Part shown: piece by piece, positions 25,201-32,808 of the stretch
Numbering within the stretch: position 1 is the stretch's first letter
Layout: every line of letters starts with the position of its first letter
Origin: Streptomyces sp. NRRL B-24484
Lineage (GTDB): Bacteria > Actinomycetota > Actinomycetes > Streptomycetales > Streptomycetaceae
NCBI RefSeq assembly: GCF_000717715.1
Contig: NZ_JOAI01000034.1
Coordinates: forward strand, 32,446-96,445
Direction of reading: 5' to 3'
DNA length: 64,000 nucleotides
The notes under the pieces: model-generated
The model's input: the letters and a program-made list of their open reading frames with translations, nothing else
Told to the model about the DNA's origin: nothing
Databases searched by the model: none
Position numbers and translations under genes: made by a program

Positions 25201-26956
25201 GGCCCACGAAGCGCTCGGCCAGCCGGTCGGGCTGCAGGACCTCCCAGGGGTCCGTGAAAGCCACTGGGTAGACGGTGTTGACCCAGTCCCGGACCGGCCG
25301 CATCTCGTGCGCACGCAGCTCCGCCAGGACCGGCACCCGGCGCAGCAGCGCGTCCCGCTCCTTCCCACCGAGGGAGGTACCTCCCAGGAGGGCAACAGCG
25401 GCGATGGCGTCCTCGGGCGCGCTGCTCTCGCCCAGCCGGAACGGAAGTGGTCGCTCCTGCTCGACCTGGGACCAGTAGAGTTGCTCGTGGTCGAGGATAC
25501 GGTCCTCGGCGTCCTTCCCCTCCTCGTCGGCATCCCGCTCGGCGCGGTCCACGGCGCCGGTACCGGTGTCCAGGAGGTCGGCCAGTGCCGTCATGTGCAG
25601 TGTCAGCACGTTGCCCGACGTGAGCGCCGACGGCGATGGTGTGGGAAGGGCGTTCGCGCGTGCCGTCCAGGTCTCGTCCGCCGGCGTTCCCTCCGGGTCG
25701 ACCAGGCGCCCGGCGAAGGCGGTCAGCGCCTGCCGGTAGAGGAGTTCGCGCGTCGCCCGGTCGGACGCCAGCACCGGTAGTTCGTCGACCCGGGCCTGGC
25801 GCAGCGCGGCGCCGTCACGCGCGTCCTTCGCCGATCCCCACCAGCTGCCCGCCGTTCGGGCGAGGAGCAGCACCTTGAGGGGCACGTGGCCGCGGTGGAG
25901 CCACCCGGCCTCCAACAGGCCCGACAGTTGGTCCCGCCTCGCCTCGGCGTAGTCGAGGACCACCAGCATGGGCTTCACCGTGTGCTGCAGCTCGGCCGAC
26001 AGGTCTTCGGACCGGGCGGTCGGGTTCGGCCACAGAACCGTCCAGTTCGGGTCGTCCTTCGACAGGAGTTCCTCCAGGCGGGCGGCCAGCCTGGTCTTGC
26101 CCTGGCCGCCCGGGCCGTGGATCAGACGGACGCCGAAGCCCGGAGGTTCGCACCACGTCCGGAGGTGTTCGAGGATCTCCTCTCGACCGTGGAAGCCCAC
26201 GACCTCCCGGCTGGCCCTCAACAGGCCGGCGGGCGGCAGCGGCCCGATCGACGGTCCGGGGGCGTCAGTACGGCGCAGCCGGTCGAACTCCGCCTGGCCG
26301 AGGGTGGAGGAGTCGGCCCCGTGATCCTCCAAGGCCTTCAGGAAGCTCTTGTCGGCGTGCAGCACGTAGGCCGGGACGATCTCCAGCAGGCCGTGGCCGA
26401 ACTCGGGCGCTTCCGCCTTGATGACGCCGATCAGCAGTCCGCCACTCGTCACGGCCGCGCCGGACAGTCCGGCCCACGGCAGTTCGGCGTCATCGCCGGC
26501 GGGGAGCAACGGATGATCGGCGAGGGCGAGGAAGTACCGGTTGCTCACGTAGCCGGTACCCGGGTTGACGGTGCCCACCAGTTGCATGGTCTCGACGGGA
26601 ACGCGGCGCTGCTTCGGCCGTCCCGGGATCTGGATGGCGCGCGGGACGCCCCAGGTCTCGCACCGCTGCCCGGGACGCATGGTCGCCATCCGCCCCCACG
26701 ACTCGGCCCGGGCCGGGGGCTCCTGCCATGTGGGGTCCTCGATGCGCAGCAGGGCCGCGTCGTCACGGCCCTCGGGCGTGCCGCGCCACACGACGTGCGC
26801 GTCGTGGTGCGGTTGGTGGCCCGGTCGCCACACCCGCACGGTCTGTCCCACCGGTCCAACGCCGTGGGCGGAGGCGAGCACGAGGCGCGGACCGATCGCG
26901 TACCCGCTGCTCCTGCTCTTCCCGTTCTGCACCGCGACCAGACGTGACTCGTCCAT
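22271..26956 (-). CDS. trypsin-like protease/STAND NTPase/TPR fusion, predicted immunity protein
   Basis: A 1561-residue three-part protein. Residues 1-~205 are a trypsin-like serine protease with intact triad: H31 (LASAHGVG), D65/D66 (GRDDAALLRI) and S165 (GLSGAAV). Residues ~250-600 are a STAND-type NTPase with Walker A GPGGQGKT (281-288) and Walker B LVVLDYAEAR (331-340). The remaining ~850 residues are tandem TPR-like repeats (AGRPADALAAAAKAVELLEPL, LGQSEEAVEAAARSVALFREV and many more). There is no signal peptide. In this architecture repeats sense a trigger, the NTPase oligomerises and the protease is the effector. It sits 51 bases downstream of a Trypco2-like gene, its known genomic partner class. 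The trigger and target are unknown. Confidence 0.88.
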   Translation of the reverse strand: MDESRLVAVQNGKSRSSGYAIGPRLVLASAHGVGPVGQTVRVWRPGHQPHHDAHVVWRGTPEGRDDAALLRIEDPTWQEPPARAESWGRMATMRPGQRCETWGVPRAIQIPGRPKQRRVPVETMQLVGTVNPGTGYVSNRYFLALADHPLLPAGDDAELPWAGLSGAAVTSGGLLIGVIKAEAPEFGHGLLEIVPAYVLHADKSFLKALEDHGADSSTLGQAEFDRLRRTDAPGPSIGPLPPAGLLRASREVVGFHGREEILEHLRTWCEPPGFGVRLIHGPGGQGKTRLAARLEELLSKDDPNWTVLWPNPTARSEDLSAELQHTVKPMLVVLDYAEARRDQLSGLLEAGWLHRGHVPLKVLLLARTAGSWWGSAKDARDGAALRQARVDELPVLASDRATRELLYRQALTAFAGRLVDPEGTPADETWTARANALPTPSPSALTSGNVLTLHMTALADLLDTGTGAVDRAERDADEEGKDAEDRILDHEQLYWSQVEQERPLPFRLGESSAPEDAIAAVALLGGTSLGGKERDALLRRVPVLAELRAHEMRPVRDWVNTVYPVAFTDPWEVLQPDRLAERFVGRHVLSDPEFVDSLLAEVEPGRMSVRALTVLARAAAHPPLLGTLDDLITDLCVRHVGRLGTATMDVATQVERPQPLVDALQQRVDSPETPLAVLEVLAAHLPRSSHVLVPWAVNLTERMIRLRTAAGNGSAEDGIALGVEHRRLAGRLIDAGRPADALAAAAKAVELLEPLLASHPEAVRVPLAAALTNKSGCLGAVGRRSEALGPAGEAVAHYRSVVAGDPGPDSAHNQLAVALGVLSSAQSDLGLHAEALESMAEAVAVQRRLVLAEVPGAAGDLVLRLNNLAIRLNAVGHFREALDAAAEAVAVCEPLAERHPDGYDPDLAMALGTLADCHGRMRDRRKAVLLTRRVIGIRERLYRELPEMYRPSLARSRNSLATDLGELGQSEEAVEAAARSVALFREVVAQRDGHRDELAMSLNTLANQCGDCGDTAGALAAAGEAARIYTELYDEHPAVFASSRAMGLATLASWSAADGRAEAAITAAVEAAGAYHDLTRTQPRTIARNFAGLLRNLRCMLVTADRAGEALELLDTVLACYAGATEALYPVVIELLIGRAMCLDALGRPDEAVAPLRRAVRLARRNAGSPSSTGPSELVDMLELLGAFAFCAGRRREAAEAAAEAADVLRDLAQDDPERYGDRLAAALAQVRNLLPRLARYGEAEAAAREAVTVRRRLAERGGVVEQVAVVTESGSLAEVLLTRLRPAEALAVLDQAEDCRGRLTAEEAAPHEPVLDLARRTRGFLLLMLGRPDEAEAFVTASVAGAERLPETVPFRTVARVLAGLAAGSVLADLERRDEALPHLERAVALCRPLAEAGEAGYGALLAACLATTGVCLAVEPADPDRALEAATEALAISGRLAEADSEAVSSGLGLTTAQQGLRLAEVGRFEEGLRVTAKAVPIARRFVALDARAHALELVDVLYCFAVARVLAGTEVESADALAALDEAVVLLRDLAEDVPWPVERGLRKAEALRERLLG

Positions 26957-27007
26957 CGGTCCCCCTCGTGTGCTCGGTCGTGCTGCGGCGTACGCGCCGA
27001 GAGCGGG

Positions 27008-27373
27008 TCAGTGCGCGATGCGGTCCGAGACGTCCTCGTCGTCGCCGCCGTCCACGTGCTGGTCGATGATCCAGCTGCTCCGCGGTGTCGATCCGTCGGT
27101 GTCCGGCAGGGGGGCGGCAGGCTCGCCGGTGCGCGGGGTCAGCGTGAACGCCACCCGGTGGGTGCGGCCTCGGGACACTCCGGCCTCGGTCTCGGCGGAG
27201 ACGACCCAGGCCTTGAACTTGCCGCCCCCCTTGGCCTCGGCGCGGAGTTCGATCTCGAACTCCATCTCGATCGGGCCGACCTCGAAGGAGAGGGGTTGGC
27301 CCGCTCCCCGGGAGGCCGCCTCCAGGAGTTCCATGCGCACGGCGTCCACGGCGTCGGCCAGACCGATCTCCAT
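27008..27373 (-). CDS. Trypco2-like protein, partner of trypsin-STAND proteins
   Basis: A 121-residue protein with the Trypco2 (trypsin-co-occurring domain 2) pattern: an N-terminal helix (GLADAVDAVRMELLEA), then strands FEVGPIEMEFEIELR, GGKFKAWVVSAETE and a final HRVAFTLTPRTG. A disordered acidic tail ends the protein. The domain was described from gene-neighbourhood analysis of predicted NTP-dependent conflict systems, where it accompanies trypsin-fused NTPases as an adaptor or effector-associated part. That matches here: it is the first gene of a two-gene unit with the protease/STAND/TPR gene. The ATG follows a G-rich GGGGTGGGG ribosome site. Confidence 0.85.
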   Translation of the reverse strand: MEIGLADAVDAVRMELLEAASRGAGQPLSFEVGPIEMEFEIELRAEAKGGGKFKAWVVSAETEAGVSRGRTHRVAFTLTPRTGEPAAPLPDTDGSTPRSSWIIDQHVDGGDDEDVSDRIAH

Positions 27374-27411
27374 ACCCCACCCCCACGGCTGCGCGGGCGC
27401 ACCCCGCGCCC

Positions 27412-27442
27412 GTTCGACTGGCCGTCAGGCTAGCCGTCGAAC
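27412..27442. promoter_or_regulatory. inverted repeat upstream of the Trypco2-like gene
   Basis: GTTCGAC (27412-27418) and GTCGAAC (27436-27442) are perfect arms, with a nested GCC-gtca-GGC between them. The element lies 39-69 bases upstream of the Trypco2 start and could be its operator, or a terminator for glpD reading the other way round is excluded because glpD also runs leftward from upstream and ends at 27493, making a glpD terminator possible as well. Function unproven. Confidence 0.4.
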
Positions 27443-27492
27443 AGCCGGCGCCGTCGGCACTTGGCGAAGCTGGCAGGTGATGTGATAGCGCC

Positions 27493-29049
27493 TCAGCCCG
27501 CCGCGATCTCCTCGACCGCGGGGCGGGCCAGGTCGGCGTCGGCGGGGACGAGGCCGATGCGGGTGCGGCGGTGCAGGACGTCCTCGGCGTCGAGGGCGCC
27601 CTCGTGGGTGAGGGCGTAGGCGATCTCGGCGCGGGTGACGTCGATGCCTTCGGCGACGGCCTCCAGGGGCCGGGCGACGGCGACGGCGGCCACCTCCGCG
27701 GAGAGTCCGCCGTGCCGGGCCACGAGGGAGGCGGGGAGTCCGGCCGTGGGGCGGCTGTCGCTGCGGCCGGGGGCGCCGACCAGGGGCAGGCGGCGGGTCA
27801 GGCACGGCCCGGCGGAGAGCCCGCGGAGGCGGACGGCGGCGTCGACGGCGTCCTCGGCCATCCGCCGGTAGGTGGTCAGTTTGCCGCCGACGACGGTGAT
27901 GACGCCGTTCGGCGAGTCGAGCACGGCGTGCTTGCGCGAGAGGTCGGCGGTGGCGCCGCCGCCGGTGTCGATGAGCGGGCGCAGGCCGGCGAAGGCGCCG
28001 CGGACGTCCTCGCGGGTGAGGGCGGTCCGCAGCGCGGTGTTCACGGTGTCGAGCAGGAAGTCGATCTCCGTCGCGGTCGGCTGCGGCTCGTCCGGGATCG
28101 GCCCGGGGGCGTCCTCGTCGGTGAGGCCGACGGCGATCCGGCCGAGCTGCTGCGGCAGGGCGAAGACGAAGCGGCTGGTGGAGCCGGGCACCGGCACCGT
28201 GAGGGCGGCGCTCGGGTGGCCGAGGGCGGCGGCGTCCAGCACCAGGTGGGTGCCGCGGCTGGGCCGCAGCCGGACGGCGTCGTCGACCTCGCCCGCCCAG
28301 ACGCCGGCGGCGTTGACGACGGCGCGGGCGGCGACGGTGAGGGTCTCGCCGGTGAGCGTGTCGGTGAGCCGGGCGGAGGTACCGGTGACCAGGTCGGCGC
28401 GGACCCGGGTGAGCACGGTCGCGCCGTGGTGCGCGGCCGTCCGTGCGACGGCGACCACCAGCCGTGCGTCGTCGACGAGTTGGCCGTCGTGGGCGACGAG
28501 TGCGCCGGTCAGCCCGGCGGTGCGGACGCCGGGCACCAGCCGGACGGTCTCGTCGGCGCCGATCCGCCGCACCCGGGGCAGCACGGCGGCGGGCGTGCCG
28601 GCCACGGCCCGCAGGGCGTCGCCGGCCAGGAAGCCGACCCGGACGAGCGCGGCCTGGGAGCGGCCGACGGAGGGCAGCAGCGGGACGAGCTGCGGCAGTG
28701 CGCGCACCAGGTGCGGGGCGGTGCGGGTCATCAGGATGCCGCGCTCGACGGCGCTCTCCCGGGCGACGCCGACCCGGCCGGAGGCGAGGTAGCGCAGCCC
28801 GCCGTGGACGAGCTTGGAGCTCCAGCGGCTGGTGCCGAAGGCGAGGTCGCGGGACTCGACCAGGACGGTGCGCAGCCCGCGGGCGGCCGCGTCGAGGGCG
28901 ATGCCGACGCCGGTCACGCCGCCGCCGACGACCAGCAGGTCGACGTCCGGGGCGTCGCCGAGGGCGGCGAGCTCGGCCGTCCGGCGGCGGGCGTTGAGGG
29001 CGCTGGTTCCGGCGAATCCGGCCGCGGAGGCGGCAGCGGCAGAGGTCAC
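27493..29049 (-). CDS. glpD: FAD-dependent glycerol-3-phosphate dehydrogenase
   Basis: A 518-residue membrane-associated flavoprotein that oxidises sn-glycerol 3-phosphate to dihydroxyacetone phosphate and feeds electrons to quinone. The FAD dinucleotide fold is VVGGGVTGVGIALDAAARG, and the family signature SSKLVHGGLRYLASG follows. The C-terminal DAO_C domain contains the helical LSAEVAAVAVARPLEAVAEG region. Length is normal. It begins with GTG. It lies behind a tetR gene on the same strand (109-base gap) and close to alkyl-DHAP synthase and diacylglycerol kinase genes. DHAP supply for ether-lipid synthesis is therefore a reasonable contextual role besides glycerol catabolism. Confidence 0.93.
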   Translation of the reverse strand: MTSAAAASAAGFAGTSALNARRRTAELAALGDAPDVDLLVVGGGVTGVGIALDAAARGLRTVLVESRDLAFGTSRWSSKLVHGGLRYLASGRVGVARESAVERGILMTRTAPHLVRALPQLVPLLPSVGRSQAALVRVGFLAGDALRAVAGTPAAVLPRVRRIGADETVRLVPGVRTAGLTGALVAHDGQLVDDARLVVAVARTAAHHGATVLTRVRADLVTGTSARLTDTLTGETLTVAARAVVNAAGVWAGEVDDAVRLRPSRGTHLVLDAAALGHPSAALTVPVPGSTSRFVFALPQQLGRIAVGLTDEDAPGPIPDEPQPTATEIDFLLDTVNTALRTALTREDVRGAFAGLRPLIDTGGGATADLSRKHAVLDSPNGVITVVGGKLTTYRRMAEDAVDAAVRLRGLSAGPCLTRRLPLVGAPGRSDSRPTAGLPASLVARHGGLSAEVAAVAVARPLEAVAEGIDVTRAEIAYALTHEGALDAEDVLHRRTRIGLVPADADLARPAVEEIAAG

Positions 29050-29158
29050 GGCGCGGGTATCCGTTCGGGTCGGCAGCGGCAGGGGCGGCGTCAGGGGGTG
29101 GCCCGGGCAGGGGCGTCGAGCGAGGACGTCGGCTGGTGGCGTCGGGCGGGGGCGGCGG

Positions 29159-29755
29159 TCAGGGCGCGAGGTAGCCGTTCAGGGCACGGGCCAGTTCGCG
29201 GCGCCAGGCCTGCTCGGGCAGCAGTTGCGCGACCATGCGGTGCGACTGGACGGTGGACTGGGCGATGAGCAGCACCATCGCGGCCATCTCGGAGGGTTCG
29301 CCGGCGCGGATGGAGCCGTGCTGCTGGCCCTGGACGACGGCGGCGCCGATCGCGTCGAGCAGGCCTAGCTGGCTGGTGCCGAGGCGTTCGACGACGTACT
29401 CGACGATCGTCTCGGAGTGCAGCAGGGCGCCGATCACGGGGTCGTCGCGCAGTCGGACGGCGACCTCGACGACGGCGTCCACGAAGGCCTCGCGGTCCTC
29501 GCCGGCGAGGACGACCTGCTCCTGGGTGCGGCGGATCTCGCGGGTGAGCAGGGCGCCGATGACGGCGCGGACGTCCGGCCAGCGGCGGTAGACGGTCGGC
29601 CGGCTGACCCCGGCGCGGCGCGCGATCTCCGCCAGCTGGGTGCGCTGGACGCCGAGGTGGACGACCAGGTGGGCGGCGGCGTCGAGGATCGCGTCGTCGG
29701 TGCTGGTCGCCGGTGCGGCGGGGCCTGTCGGCCCGGTTTCGTTACTGCTTGACAT
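29159..29755 (-). CDS. TetR family regulator (ether-lipid/glycerol module)
   Basis: A 198-residue TetR protein. The helix-turn-helix is LAEIARRAGVSRPTVYRRWP and is followed by DVRAVIGALLTREI. The larger ligand-binding domain resembles lipid- or acyl-CoA-responsive members. The ATG at 29755 is chosen because it abuts the palindromic operator and a TATTAC -10 box five bases upstream, which implies a leaderless transcript. It is divergent from the AGPS-like gene with only 20 intervening bases, so one operator can silence both directions. glpD follows it on the same strand. Confidence 0.87.
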   Translation of the reverse strand: MSSSNETGPTGPAAPATSTDDAILDAAAHLVVHLGVQRTQLAEIARRAGVSRPTVYRRWPDVRAVIGALLTREIRRTQEQVVLAGEDREAFVDAVVEVAVRLRDDPVIGALLHSETIVEYVVERLGTSQLGLLDAIGAAVVQGQQHGSIRAGEPSEMAAMVLLIAQSTVQSHRMVAQLLPEQAWRRELARALNGYLAP

Positions 29756-29756
29756 A

Positions 29757-29777
29757 ATGCGTAATACTGTAACGCAT
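29757..29777. promoter_or_regulatory. shared TetR operator/promoter between tetR and AGPS-like gene
   Basis: ATGCGT and ACGCAT arms flank an imperfectly symmetrical centre over 21 bases that almost fill the intergenic gap and touch the AGPS-like start codon. Back-to-back -10 boxes, TAATAC on the plus strand (29762-29767) and TATTAC on the minus strand, overlap inside it, so both messages are probably leaderless. A TTGACA also occurs at 29749-29754 but is not ideally spaced. Binding by the adjacent TetR is inferred. Confidence 0.7.
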
Positions 29778-31407
29778 GGCATCTGAGACGCAAGCAGGTC
29801 AGGACGGCGGCGCCGCCCTGCCCCTCCCCCCGATGAAGTGGGACGCCTGGGGCGACCCGGCCCTCGCCAAGCCGCTCCCCGAGGACGTCAAGGGCCTGCT
29901 GGCCGCCGCCCTCGGCGTCTCGGCGGACGCCGCGGCCGCACCGCTCGCCGCCGCGGACGTGCGGCTGCGGCCCTCCGCCCTCACCGCCGCGGACGTGGCC
30001 GCGCTGGCCGCCGTGGTCGGCGAGGCACACCTCAGCACGGCCGACGCGGACCGGCTGCCCCGGGCCGGCGGCAAGTCCACCCCGGACCTGCTGCGCCGCC
30101 GCAGCCGCGGTCCGCAGGACGCCCCGGACGCGGTGCTGCTGCCCGGCAGCGAGGAGGAGATCGCCGCCGTCCTCGCGGTCTGCGCCGAACGCCGGATCGC
30201 CGTGGTGCCGTTCGGCGGCGGCACCAGCGTGGTCGGCGGCCTCGACCCCGTCCGCGGCTCCTTCGCCGCCGTCGTCTCGCTCGACCTGCGCCGCCTGGAC
30301 GCCCTGCACGCGCTCGACGAGGTCTCCGGCGAGGCGGTGCTCGGCGCCGGCCTGACCGGCCCGCGCGCCGAGGAACTGCTCGCCGAGCGCGGCTGGGAGC
30401 TCGGCCACTACCCGCAGAGCTTCCGGTACGCGACCATCGGCGGCTTCGCCGCGACCCGCTCCTCCGGTCAGGACTCCGCCGGTCACGGCCGCTTCGACGA
30501 GATGGTCCGCGGTCTGCGCGTGGTCACCCCGGCCGGGGTGCTGGACCTGGGCCGCGCCCCCGCCTCGGCCGCCGGCCCGGACCTGCGCGAGCTGTTCCTC
30601 GGCTCCGAGGGCGTCTTCGGCGTGATCACCCGGGTGCGGGTGCGGATCCATCCGCTGCCCGCCGCCAAGGTCCACGAGGCCTGGAGCTTCCCCGACTTCG
30701 CCACCGGCGCCGCCGCCCTGCGCGCCGTCGAGCAGCAGGGCACCGGCCCGACGGTGATCCGGCTGTCGGACGAGGCCGAGACCGCCGTCAACCTGGCGAT
30801 GACCGAGAAGATCGGCGGCACCCAGGTCACCGGCGGCTGCCTGGCCGTCACCGTCTTCGAGGGCACCGAGGAGCAGGCCGAGGCCCGCCACGAGCGGACC
30901 CGGGCCGTCATGCTCGCCGCCGGCGGCACCTCGCTGGGCGCCGAGCCGGCCGTCGGCTGGGAGCACGGCCGGTTCTCCGCCCCGTACCTGCGCGACGCAC
31001 TGCTCGACAGCGGCGCGCTCTGCGAGACCCTGGAGACCGCCACCGACTGGGCGAACCTGGACGCGCTCCGGGCGGCCGTCACCGCCGCCCTGCAGGCCGG
31101 GCTCGGCGCCAACAGCCTGGTGCTCTGCCACATCTCGCACGTCTACCCGACGGGCGCCTCGCTCTACTTCACCGTGGTCGGCGCCCAGCAGGGCGACCCG
31201 ATCGCCCAGTGGGACACGGCCAAGCGCGCCGCCTGCGACGCCATCATGGCGAACGGCGGCACCATCACCCACCACCACGCGGTCGGCGCCGACCACCGCC
31301 CCTGGATGGAGCAGGAGATCGGCGCGCTCGGCGTGAAGATCCTCCGGGCCGTCAAGGACGCCGTCGACCCGGTCGGCATCCTCAACCCGGGCAAGCTGAT
31401 CCCGTGA
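29776..31407 (+). CDS. FAD-binding alkyldihydroxyacetonephosphate synthase-like oxidase
   Basis: A 543-residue VAO/PCMH-type flavoprotein closest in layout to alkylglycerone-phosphate synthase, which swaps the acyl chain of acyl-DHAP for a fatty alcohol, creating the ether bond of ether lipids. Hallmarks are the N-terminal PPMKWDAWGDP, the FAD loop VVPFGGGTSVVGGL, the PQSFRYATIGGFAATRSSGQDS segment, the active-site HISHVYPTGASLYFT, and THHHAVGADHRPW with the run of histidines. It has a leaderless-type start at the operator. The stop overlaps the kinase start by four bases. The D-lactate-dehydrogenase-like family is related, but the WDAWGDP and HHH motifs favour AGPS. Confidence 0.85.
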   Translation: MASETQAGQDGGAALPLPPMKWDAWGDPALAKPLPEDVKGLLAAALGVSADAAAAPLAAADVRLRPSALTAADVAALAAVVGEAHLSTADADRLPRAGGKSTPDLLRRRSRGPQDAPDAVLLPGSEEEIAAVLAVCAERRIAVVPFGGGTSVVGGLDPVRGSFAAVVSLDLRRLDALHALDEVSGEAVLGAGLTGPRAEELLAERGWELGHYPQSFRYATIGGFAATRSSGQDSAGHGRFDEMVRGLRVVTPAGVLDLGRAPASAAGPDLRELFLGSEGVFGVITRVRVRIHPLPAAKVHEAWSFPDFATGAAALRAVEQQGTGPTVIRLSDEAETAVNLAMTEKIGGTQVTGGCLAVTVFEGTEEQAEARHERTRAVMLAAGGTSLGAEPAVGWEHGRFSAPYLRDALLDSGALCETLETATDWANLDALRAAVTAALQAGLGANSLVLCHISHVYPTGASLYFTVVGAQQGDPIAQWDTAKRAACDAIMANGGTITHHHAVGADHRPWMEQEIGALGVKILRAVKDAVDPVGILNPGKLIP

Positions 31408-32348
31408 CCGCCGGGGCGACCGGCCGTCCGCCGCGCAGCGTCATGGTGCTGACCAACCCCGCTGCGGGCGGCGGGCACGCCGAGAAGGCCGCCCGCCGGG
31501 CGACGGCACGGCTGCGGGAGCACGGCGTCGAGGTGCTGAACACCGCGGGCGCCGACCCCGAGGACGCCGTCCGGCTCGCCCGGGAGGCGGTCGGCCGCGG
31601 GGTGGACGCCCTGGTGACCGCCGGCGGCGACGGCATGATCAGCCTCGCGCTGCAGGCGCTGGCGGGCACCGGCACACCGCTGGGCATCGTCCCGGCCGGC
31701 ACCGGCAACGACCACGCCCGCGCGTACGGGCTGCCGCTCGGCGACCCGGAGGCGGCCGCCGACGTGATCGCCGCCGGTCGCACCGCCACCGTCGACCTGG
31801 GCCGCGCCACCACCGCGGACGGCACCGAGCGCTGGTTCGGCTCGGTGCTGGCCACCGGCTTCGACTCGCTGGTGAGCGACCGCACCAACCGGCTGCGCTG
31901 GCCGCGCGGCCGGATGCGCTACAACCTGGCCATCCTGGTCGAGTTCGCCAACCTGCGGCCGCTGCCGTTCCGCCTGGTGCTGGCGGACGGCACGGTGATC
32001 GAGCGCGACCTCGTGCTCGCCGCGGTGGGCAACACCCGCAGCTACGGCGGCGGGATGCAGATGTGCCCGCAGGCCGATCCGGCCGACGGGCTGTTCGACC
32101 TGACGGTCGTCCGGGCGATGCCGCGGCTCAAGGTGGCCCGGTTCTTCCCGACCGTCTTCAAGGGCACCCACGTGCAGCACGAGGAGGTCGAGATCCACCG
32201 GACCTCCTCGCTGCGCATCGAGTCCCCCGGGATCACCGCCTACGCCGACGGCGAGTACATCGGCCCGCTGCCGGTCGAGGTCGAGGTGGTTCCGGGTGCG
32301 CTGCGCCTGCTGGTGCCGGCGGGCGCGCGGGGTGCGGACACCGCGTGA
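31404..32348 (+). CDS. diacylglycerol/lipid kinase (DagK/YegS type)
   Basis: A 314-residue lipid kinase that phosphorylates diacylglycerol or a related lipid with ATP. The catalytic domain shows TNPAAGGGHAEKAARR, the GGDG signature in TAGGDGMISLALQAL, and GIVPAGTGNDHARAYG. The C-terminal half holds the SYGGGMQMCPQADPADGLF strand region. The GTG start overlaps the preceding stop (GTGA). In an operon with an alkyl-DHAP-synthase-like enzyme it most likely handles ether-linked diradylglycerol or recycles diacylglycerol to phosphatidic acid (inference). Confidence 0.9.
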   Translation: MTAGATGRPPRSVMVLTNPAAGGGHAEKAARRATARLREHGVEVLNTAGADPEDAVRLAREAVGRGVDALVTAGGDGMISLALQALAGTGTPLGIVPAGTGNDHARAYGLPLGDPEAAADVIAAGRTATVDLGRATTADGTERWFGSVLATGFDSLVSDRTNRLRWPRGRMRYNLAILVEFANLRPLPFRLVLADGTVIERDLVLAAVGNTRSYGGGMQMCPQADPADGLFDLTVVRAMPRLKVARFFPTVFKGTHVQHEEVEIHRTSSLRIESPGITAYADGEYIGPLPVEVEVVPGALRLLVPAGARGADTA

Positions 32349-32415
32349 CCGCGCCCCTCCGCCGCACCGGCGGCCCGTCGGACGGGCTGTCGGTGCGGCG
32401 GGGCAGACTGGGGGC

Positions 32416-32802
32416 ATGACGCCCGAAGCCCTCAAGACGGCCTGCCTGGCACTGAACGGCGCCGAGGAGACCTTCCCGTTCAACGCCGAGACCTCGGTGT
32501 TCAAGATCGGCGGGAAGATGTTCGCGCTCAGCGCGCTGGAGGGCTCGCCGCTGTCGGTGAGCCTCAAGTGCGACCCCGAGCTGGCCGTCCGGCTGCGGGC
32601 CGAGCACCCGGCGATCACCGGCGGCTGGCACCTCAACAAGCGCCACTGGAACACCGTGCTGCTGGACGGCTCGGTGCCCGACCGGCTGGTGCTGGACATG
32701 GTGGAGGACTCGTACGACCTGGTGGTCGCCTCGCTGCCCCGCGCCCAGCAGCTCCGCCTCGACTGGCCCGGCGTCAGGCCCCGCGGCGGCGAGGGCGGCT
32801 GA
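32416..32802 (+). CDS. MmcQ/YjbR family DNA-binding-fold protein
   Basis: A 128-residue protein of the MmcQ/YjbR (CyaY-like fold) family. It has the characteristic FNAETSVFKIGGKMFAL, SLKCDPELAVRLRAEHPAI, and HLNKRHWNTVLLDGSVPDRLV segments. The biochemical role of this widespread family is not settled. It follows dagK by 67 bases and may be co-transcribed. It converges on the next gene with a six-base gap. Confidence 0.88.
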   Translation: MTPEALKTACLALNGAEETFPFNAETSVFKIGGKMFALSALEGSPLSVSLKCDPELAVRLRAEHPAITGGWHLNKRHWNTVLLDGSVPDRLVLDMVEDSYDLVVASLPRAQQLRLDWPGVRPRGGEGG

Positions 32803-32808
32803 CGCCCG

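Noticed and set aside
29749-29767. TTGACA paired with TAATAC as a sigma-70 promoter for the AGPS-like gene
   Set aside because: Only seven bases separate the two boxes, far below the required 16-18; the -10 alone is kept.
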